From: Candidatus Bipolaricaulota bacterium
GTDB taxonomy: Bacteria > Bipolaricaulota > Bipolaricaulia > RBG-16-55-9
Length of the DNA stretch: 19,261 nucleotides
NCBI GenBank assembly: GCA_018609825.1
Contig: JAHEOA010000064.1
Location: forward strand, 1 to 19,261
Reading direction: 5' to 3'
Shown one piece after another: positions 14,705 to 19,261 of the stretch (position 1 is the first letter of the stretch; the number at the start of each line of letters is the position of its first letter). Both the position numbers and the translations under genes were made by a program. Below the pieces are notes generated by a model. The model made no database searches, had not been told where the DNA came from, and worked only from the letters and a program-made list of their open reading frames with translations.

Positions 14705-15160
14705 TCAGGCGGGGTCGAACGGGGGACAGACGCGGGCCTCGGCCAACTGGTCCAGGGGAATCTCCAGCTCGCCGCGGTCGGTCGCCAACTCGACGACCTC
14801 GTTCTCGACCGTCCGCAGCGTCCCCGTCCAGTTGCGCTGGCCCTCAATCGGGGCGTAGGTCACCACCCGGATCGCTTCGCCGATCACGCGATGGAAGTGC
14901 TGCTCCGTCCGCAGGGGTCGATCCAGGCCGGGCGAGGAAACCTCCAGCTCATACCCGCGATCGACGGCCTCGTCGAACGGCGCCTCCAGGGCCCGGCTGA
15001 CGCGCTCACAGTCGTCCAGCGTCACGCCGTCGGCCTTGTCGATCATGACCTGCAACAGCCAACGGCCCGGCGTCTGGCGCACTTCAAGCCAATAGAGCTC
15101 CACGCCCTCCGTTTCGGCGATCGCCGCCGCGATCTCGCTCAACTCGTCCCGCTTACTCAT
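14705..15160 (-). CDS. rimP: Ribosome maturation factor RimP
   Basis: RimP helps the 30S subunit mature, early in the assembly pathway. The 151 residues include the family signatures VELYWLEVRQ, LDDCERVSRALE and especially YELEVSSPGLDRPL, followed by a small SH3-like C-domain with the RNWTGTL strand. The ATG at 15160 is preferred. A longer frame reaches an ATG at 15172, but that ATG lies inside the consensus -10 box and would not be transcribed. The predicted transcript has only a few bases before the chosen start. The gene leads the rimP-nusA operon and is divergent from the rluD-type gene. Length is typical. Confidence 0.95.
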   Translation of the reverse strand: MSKRDELSEIAAAIAETEGVELYWLEVRQTPGRWLLQVMIDKADGVTLDDCERVSRALEAPFDEAVDRGYELEVSSPGLDRPLRTEQHFHRVIGEAIRVVTYAPIEGQRNWTGTLRTVENEVVELATDRGELEIPLDQLAEARVCPPFDPA

Positions 15161-15170
15161 CGTATCCCCC

Positions 15171-15198
15171 ATTATACGGGAAAGCGCCTGCGGATCAA
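15171..15198 (-). promoter_or_regulatory. Sigma70-like promoter of rimP-nusA-RND (near-leaderless layout)
   Basis: On the minus strand, TTGATC (15198-15193), a 16-base spacer and the consensus TATAAT (15176-15171) are present. The -10 box ends ten bases before the rimP ATG, so the expected leader is about three to five bases. The GGGGG run between box and ATG would then be mostly untranscribed and could not act as a ribosome-binding site. Confidence 0.65.
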
Positions 15199-15225
15199 TC
15201 GGATGCGCACACGCTACACGCGGGG

Positions 15226-15231
15226 TATAAC
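15226..15231 (+). promoter_or_regulatory. Possible -10 box of the rluD-type gene
   Basis: TATAAC lies 14 bases before the ATG at 15246, implying a leader of about eight bases. No good -35 match is found 16-18 bases upstream (TGCGCA is the best). It would fire divergently from the rimP promoter, whose -35 box is about 30 bases away. Confidence 0.4.
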
Positions 15232-15245
15232 GACAGGCGAACATC

Positions 15246-16187
15246 ATGGCACACGTTTGGACCGTTCCCCCGGACGCCGACGGCGAGCGCCTCGATCGCT
15301 GGCTTGCGGACCAGCTTCCGGAGCTGTCGCGGGCCCGCATCCAGTCGCTCATCCACGACGGCGCCGTTCAGCTCGGCGGGCGCGTCGCCAAGCCAAGCGC
15401 CAAGCTGACCACGGGGACCCAAGTGACGATCGAGATCCCGCCCGATCGATCCGCTTCCGTCGAGCCGGAGCCTATGGATCTTGTAATCCTCCATGAGGAC
15501 GACGACATCGTCGTCGTCGACAAGCCCTCTGGGCTGGTGGTCCACCCGGCCGCCGGCCATAAGCGCGGCACGCTCGTCAACGGCTTGCTGTATGGGCGCC
15601 CACTCGCCCGAGGCAGCCACCCAAGCCGTCCCGGCATCGTCCACCGACTCGACAAGGCGACGAGCGGCGTCCTGGTCGCCGCCAAGAGCGAGCGCGCGTA
15701 CGCGAGCCTCGTGGCGCAGTTCAAGGCCCGGACGGTGGGCAAGACCTATTTGGCGTTGGTCCACGGCCTCTTCGCCGAAAGGGAGGGCCGGATCGAGGCG
15801 CCCATCGGGCGGCACCCGAGGCACGCTCAGCAACAAGCCGTCCGCTCCGCCGGCGGCAAGGCCGCCATCACGGATTTCCGCGTGCTGACGGCGTTCGAGG
15901 ACCGGACGCTCCTGACGGTCTTTCCCAAGACGGGGCGCACGCATCAGATTCGCGTCCATCTGGCGGCGATCGAGCATCCCGTGGTGGGCGACCCCGTTTA
16001 CGGGCGAGGCGACGAGGCGGAGGCGTTGATGCTGCACGCCTGGAGATTGACCGTCGACCATCCGGCGACGGGCGAGCGGGTGAGTTTTACGGCCGCTCCT
16101 CCGCCCCGACTCCGGAGCGTCGCTGGGGCGGCTGCGGCGGCCGATGGGCCGAGGGCGCATGGGCATCCGCCTTCAGCGTCCGGATGA
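15246..16187 (+). CDS. rluD: RluD/RluA family 23S rRNA pseudouridine synthase
   Basis: It converts uridines to pseudouridine in large-subunit rRNA. Of 313 residues, about 12-65 form an S4 RNA-binding domain (GERLDRWLADQLPELSRARIQ). The catalytic domain follows with DKPSGLVVHP (near 92-101) and the active-site motif HRLDKATSG, D136 being the nucleophile. GRTHQIRVHLA and HPVVGDPVYG follow at about 232-255. The recognisable fold ends near residue 290. The last 30 or so residues are Ala/Pro-rich and lie opposite the 3' end of the convergent phosphatidyltransferase gene. It is the only plus-strand gene in the window apart from the possible fragment at the left edge. RluD-type is the best guess; RluA or RluC specificity cannot be excluded. 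Confidence 0.9.
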   Translation: MAHVWTVPPDADGERLDRWLADQLPELSRARIQSLIHDGAVQLGGRVAKPSAKLTTGTQVTIEIPPDRSASVEPEPMDLVILHEDDDIVVVDKPSGLVVHPAAGHKRGTLVNGLLYGRPLARGSHPSRPGIVHRLDKATSGVLVAAKSERAYASLVAQFKARTVGKTYLALVHGLFAEREGRIEAPIGRHPRHAQQQAVRSAGGKAAITDFRVLTAFEDRTLLTVFPKTGRTHQIRVHLAAIEHPVVGDPVYGRGDEAEALMLHAWRLTVDHPATGERVSFTAAPPPRLRSVAGAAAAADGPRAHGHPPSASG

Positions 16188-16677
16188 AGGTCCGCAGGTA
16201 GTCGCCCCCGGCCAGCAAGACGAGTCCGAGCGCCCCGTAGACAACGTATGTGTCAGAGGGCAGATCGAGCAGCGCGCTCAGAATCGCAATGGAGAGCACA
16301 AACGAGGCGGTCTTGCCCAGGCGTCGCGCGGGCGGGGGCGTGGACAGACGCCGCAGCCAGATGAAGGCGCCGACCGCCATGCCGAACTCGACGCCGCCCA
16401 AAATGGCGATCGCGGGCCACGGCAGGTCGCCGATGGCCACGAGCGTCGCAAAGAGGGCCAGGAAGACGAACTTGTCGATGACGGGGTCCAGCAACTGGCC
16501 GAGCGGGGTCTCCTCATGGCGCAGCCGTGCGACCACGCCGTCCAGCATGTCCGCGGCCTGGGCAACCAGCAAGAGCCCGAACGCCAGCAGGCGCTCCCCA
16601 CTGAGCAGCGCCCAGATCACCGGCGGAAGGAACGCCAGCCGCATCAGCGTAATCCCGCTTGCCAGGGTCAAGCGCAT
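16087..16677 (-). CDS. CDP-alcohol phosphatidyltransferase (PgsA-like)
   Basis: A membrane enzyme that transfers a phosphatidyl group from a CDP-lipid to an alcohol. Of 196 residues, the family signature is complete: D43, D46, G47, A50, R51, G60, D64 and D68 within DMLDGVVAR and GQLLDPVIDK. About five or six hydrophobic segments are visible. The beginning RLTLASGITLMRL matches the usual PgsA start, so I chose the ATG at 16677. A TTG at 16722 would add 15 residues; it lies only two bases after AAGGAGA, too close for normal initiation. Glycerol-3-phosphate is the likeliest acceptor (giving PGP), but the family cannot be subdivided by eye. The proline-rich tail overlaps the rluD-type gene by 101 bases. 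It follows the MATE gene closely, probably cotranscribed. Confidence 0.85.
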   Translation of the reverse strand: MRLTLASGITLMRLAFLPPVIWALLSGERLLAFGLLLVAQAADMLDGVVARLRHEETPLGQLLDPVIDKFVFLALFATLVAIGDLPWPAIAILGGVEFGMAVGAFIWLRRLSTPPPARRLGKTASFVLSIAILSALLDLPSDTYVVYGALGLVLLAGGDYLRTFIRTLKADAHAPSAHRPPQPPQRRSGVGAEERP

Positions 16678-16729
16678 GATGCCGCCAGTGTAGCTGCCAG
16701 CGTCTCCGATGTAAACAGACAATTCTCCT

Positions 16730-18112
16730 TCAATCGATGACCTTGCGCTGCCATGACCCCGTGGCGAACAAGCCGACGGCGATGGCGGCCGCCGCGACGT
16801 TGCTGGCCATCATGCCGTACCAGACGCCCGTGGCGCCCATCTCCCAGACCAACGCCAACAGGGCACACAACGGCACGCGCAGCGCCCACAGCCGGGCCAG
16901 GCCCATGATCATCGTCGGGACGTTGTGCCCGGATCCGCGGAAGACCGATTCGACGGCGACGAAGACGCCGAAGAACGGCATCCCCCAGGCGAAGATCCCC
17001 ATGAACTCCACGCCCGCGGCGATGACGTCCTCGCGCCCCGGGATAAACGCTGCCATGAGCGGCGCGCGGATGAGCCAGATGATCGTCGCCTCGACCGCCA
17101 ACAATCCGAACATGAACGCCATGCCGCGCCGGACGGCCGTCCAGGCCCGCTCCAGCATGTCCGCCCCCAGGCTCTGGCCCAAGATCGTCGTCAGCCCGAC
17201 GCCGAGGCCGTGCATGGCGATGAACAGCAGCCCGAAGATGCGGTCGCCAATCCCGTAGGCCGCCAGCGCGACGGTGGCGTTCGGCACCCGACCGATGATG
17301 GCCATGAGCACGACGAACCCGAACGCCGTCCCCGATTGGCCGACGGCGGCCGGCAGGCCGATCGAGGTGATCTTGCGGAACCAGGCCCACTGGGGACGGA
17401 CCTGTGTCGGGAGGAGGCGGATCCCTTTGGTCCCGCGCACCAGCAGGCCCAGCGCGAGCACCGCGGCCGATCCCTGGCTCACCACGGTCGCGATGGCAGC
17501 GCCCAAGAGCCCGAGCGACGGGAACGGGCCGAGGCCGAAGATGAGCGCCGGATCCAGAATGAGATTGAGCGCCACGCCCGTGCTGTTGACGAGCATCGGC
17601 GTGACAGTGTCGCCGTAGGCCGACAGCGCAAACTGGAACAGAAACGGCACGCCCAACAGCGGCAGGCCGAGGAAGATGACCCGGATGTAGAGCGAGGCCT
17701 GATCCGTGACGGCCCCTTCGGTCACCAGCAGCGGCAGCAGCTTGGGCGCGAGCACGAAGCCGGCCGCGGCCATGGCGACGCCCGCCGTGACCAGAAACGC
17801 AAAGATCTGGGTCAGGGCGATGTTGGCCTCGTCATGGCGCCGCGCGCCCGTGTACTGGCCGATGAGCGCGCTCGCGGCCGCGCCGCTCAGCCCGGCCACG
17901 AACGAGATGAGCAGCCAGACGACCGGCCAGGAGACCTGAATGGCCGCCACCGACGGGCCGCTCGTCTCCGGCGGAAGATGGCCGATCCAGAAGGCATCGG
18001 CCAAATTGTAGAGCGCCTGGAGCAGGCTCGTGACCATGGCGGGCCAGCCGAGCCGCGCCATGGTGCGCACCAGCGGCCCGTGCAGGATCTGCTCGGTGGA
18101 GACGCGGGCCAT
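16730..18112 (-). CDS. MATE family multidrug/metabolite efflux transporter
   Basis: A 460-residue inner-membrane exporter with twelve hydrophobic segments in two homologous halves. Features of the family include MARLGWPAMVTSLLQALYNLADAFWIGHL near the N-terminus (residues 15-43), GQYTGARRHDEANIALTQ in the first half and the parallel GQSLGADMLERAWTAVRRG in the second. Drugs or organic cations are usually exported in exchange for H+ or Na+; the substrate cannot be told from sequence. The start ATG follows a TGA directly and has only a weak GGAAGAAG upstream. No promoter is visible in the 98-base gap after the outer-membrane protein gene, so read-through from that gene is likely. AAGGAG at the end of this gene sits just before the phosphatidyltransferase region. 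Confidence 0.93.
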   Translation of the reverse strand: MARVSTEQILHGPLVRTMARLGWPAMVTSLLQALYNLADAFWIGHLPPETSGPSVAAIQVSWPVVWLLISFVAGLSGAAASALIGQYTGARRHDEANIALTQIFAFLVTAGVAMAAAGFVLAPKLLPLLVTEGAVTDQASLYIRVIFLGLPLLGVPFLFQFALSAYGDTVTPMLVNSTGVALNLILDPALIFGLGPFPSLGLLGAAIATVVSQGSAAVLALGLLVRGTKGIRLLPTQVRPQWAWFRKITSIGLPAAVGQSGTAFGFVVLMAIIGRVPNATVALAAYGIGDRIFGLLFIAMHGLGVGLTTILGQSLGADMLERAWTAVRRGMAFMFGLLAVEATIIWLIRAPLMAAFIPGREDVIAAGVEFMGIFAWGMPFFGVFVAVESVFRGSGHNVPTMIMGLARLWALRVPLCALLALVWEMGATGVWYGMMASNVAAAAIAVGLFATGSWQRKVID

Positions 18113-18210
18113 TCAGGCGGCTTCTTCCGCGATCACGCCGCACCCCAGGCGCCGATTCCGGATGGCTGGACGGCCTCGGCTCGCTCCATGGCGTGACGAC
18201 GCCTCGGCGA

Positions 18211-19261
18211 TCAGAACAGCTGCGGGACCTGGACGTCCAGATACGCCCTCGGCCGGTCCTCGCCGAGGCCTTGGCCCACCCCGCCGACGAGGCTGATCGT
18301 CGAGCGGTAGCCGAGCGTCATCGCGACCTGCAGCTCGGCGCCGTAGCCGATCCGCACGTCCTTCGGGTTAAGCGTGTCCCCAGCCATGCCGGCATCGACG
18401 AAGATCCCGCCGCCGACGTCATCGACGAACACGGGCCGGCTCTGTACGGAGCGGGTCACGTCAAACAACGGGAAGTCGTACTGCAGACTGGCCGTCACGG
18501 CCTGCTGGCCGTCGGCAACGTTCGCCCCGAAGCCGCGCACGGCGAACCCGTCGCCGCTCATGATGTTCTCCAGCGTCCGACCGCCGAGCGCGAACGCTTC
18601 GGCGTCGTGCGGACTGTCCGTCCAGCCGCCTCGGACGTCCAACGCGACGCGATGCGGCTCGGCGAACGGCAGCCGGACGGCCTCACGCCAATGCAGCGAC
18701 AACCGTTGGTGCCACTCGCCGAGCGTCTCCACGTTGATCAGCTCGCCCGATATCGTCACGTTGGTGCGGTGGCCGAAGCGCTCGCTGCGCCGGACCGCCT
18801 CGTAGGCGTACTCGCCCGCCAGCGTCGCCGTCGTGCGGGTCTCGGACGTCGTGTCCGCGTCGTGGCTGTTGGGCGAACCGTTGTCGGCGCTGTGCTCGTT
18901 GGCGGCCGAGCGATCGATCCGGCGCTCGTAGCCGAGGCTCAGGTCCTGATCTCGATCGCTTGAGACCTCCAAGGGGACGGTGACGTCGAGCCCGATTGCG
19001 GTCTGGCGGCGATTGCCGCTGGCACTCACGGTCAGCGGCAGCGGGCCGCTGTGCTGATAGCGGAGCGCATAGACGGGCCGCTGGGCTTGGACATCCCAGC
19101 CGGCGGTGACGCTGTACATGTGTTGCAACAGCGGGTCGTTGCCCAGGGTCGTGACCCCGAGACCGCCCTCCAGGGGCGTCGGCAGCCAGAGCTTGGGCAG
19201 CATGAGCGGGATCGGGTTGTACGGTTGGATCGCCGGGCCGTCGGAGGGATAGCCGTCCCAG
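18211..19261 (-). CDS. Outer-membrane beta-barrel protein, C-terminal part (TolB-like propeller/D15 surface antigen type)
   Basis: The frame stays open to the window edge, so the ATG at 19203 is internal and the gene continues beyond. About 350 residues are visible, with alternating polar and hydrophobic beta strands, for example YALRYQHSGPLPLTVSASG and ELQVAMTLGYRSTISLVGGV. Its last residues, LDVQVPQLF, end in Phe like the beta-signal recognised by BamA. The opening YPSDGPAIQPYNPIPLMLPK followed by LWLP resembles the linker seen in proteins where a periplasmic WD40/TolB-like propeller precedes an Omp85-type barrel. By that comparison the missing N-terminal part would be a propeller; this is inference from memory of the family. 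The protein implies an outer membrane. It is followed by the MATE gene. Confidence 0.75.
   Translation of the reverse strand, partial: WDGYPSDGPAIQPYNPIPLMLPKLWLPTPLEGGLGVTTLGNDPLLQHMYSVTAGWDVQAQRPVYALRYQHSGPLPLTVSASGNRRQTAIGLDVTVPLEVSSDRDQDLSLGYERRIDRSAANEHSADNGSPNSHDADTTSETRTTATLAGEYAYEAVRRSERFGHRTNVTISGELINVETLGEWHQRLSLHWREAVRLPFAEPHRVALDVRGGWTDSPHDAEAFALGGRTLENIMSGDGFAVRGFGANVADGQQAVTASLQYDFPLFDVTRSVQSRPVFVDDVGGGIFVDAGMAGDTLNPKDVRIGYGAELQVAMTLGYRSTISLVGGVGQGLGEDRPRAYLDVQVPQLF

Noticed and set aside
16925..18196. Plus-strand 423-codon Arg/Asp/His-rich frame
   Set aside because: It is antisense to the MATE transporter and has the His/Arg/Glu composition usual for the reverse of membrane-protein genes.
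18113..18210. Minus-strand frame ending in a TGA directly before the MATE ATG, translating to a plausible-looking tail
   Set aside because: Traced upstream it runs into the barrel gene in another frame with no start and no ribosome site.

Overview
This is a GC-rich (well above 60% by eye) bacterial chromosome segment that is almost fully coding, with thirteen recognisable genes and little intergenic space. The gene content points to a diderm (outer-membrane) bacterium carrying several genes typical of the Firmicutes, Deinococcota and Thermotogota side of the tree. RNase Y, SpoVS, YqeG, a DUF4911-like protein and System II cytochrome c maturation sit beside a C-terminal outer-membrane beta-barrel ending in Phe and a SurA/PpiD-like periplasmic chaperone. 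A deep-branching diderm lineage (for example Bipolaricaulota/Acetothermia, a Deinococcota relative or a diderm Firmicute) would fit, but the sequence alone does not decide. Several proteins are rich in Glu, Asp, Gln and Ser, which could reflect salt adaptation.

Layout. (1) Minus-strand operon resA/tlpA-resB-ccsB (3399 to 130): a complete three-gene System II haem-attachment module, expressed from what looks like a leaderless promoter. (2) Minus-strand operon DUF4911-like, yqeG, copZ-like (4468 to 3460), joined by ATGA overlaps and preceded by a good promoter. (3) A 1069-residue membrane-anchored double-parvulin isomerase fused to a TPR array (8016-4807), followed by a strong hairpin terminator. 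(4) rny (RNase Y) and spoVS (10579 to 8236). rny has a structured leader of about 175 nt. SpoVS carries a long acidic tail that the family normally lacks. (5) rimP-nusA-RND exporter (15160 to 10787); the usual ylxR/infB genes do not follow nusA. (6) One plus-strand gene, an RluD-type pseudouridine synthase (15246-16187), divergent from rimP and convergent with the next group. (7) Minus-strand group of an outer-membrane barrel protein (entering from the right edge), a MATE exporter and a CDP-alcohol phosphatidyltransferase.

How the genes fit together. The window mixes envelope work (phospholipid head-group synthesis, possible PGP dephosphorylation by YqeG, RND and MATE export, outer-membrane barrel, periplasmic isomerase, cytochrome c maturation) with core RNA and ribosome functions (RimP, NusA, RluD, RNase Y). 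Five sigma70-like promoters can be read directly. No CRISPR array, insertion sequence, tRNA or rRNA was found. I see no clear new multi-gene system. The most unusual items are the tailed SpoVS, the parvulin-TPR fusion, the structured rny leader and the leaderless promoter layouts.
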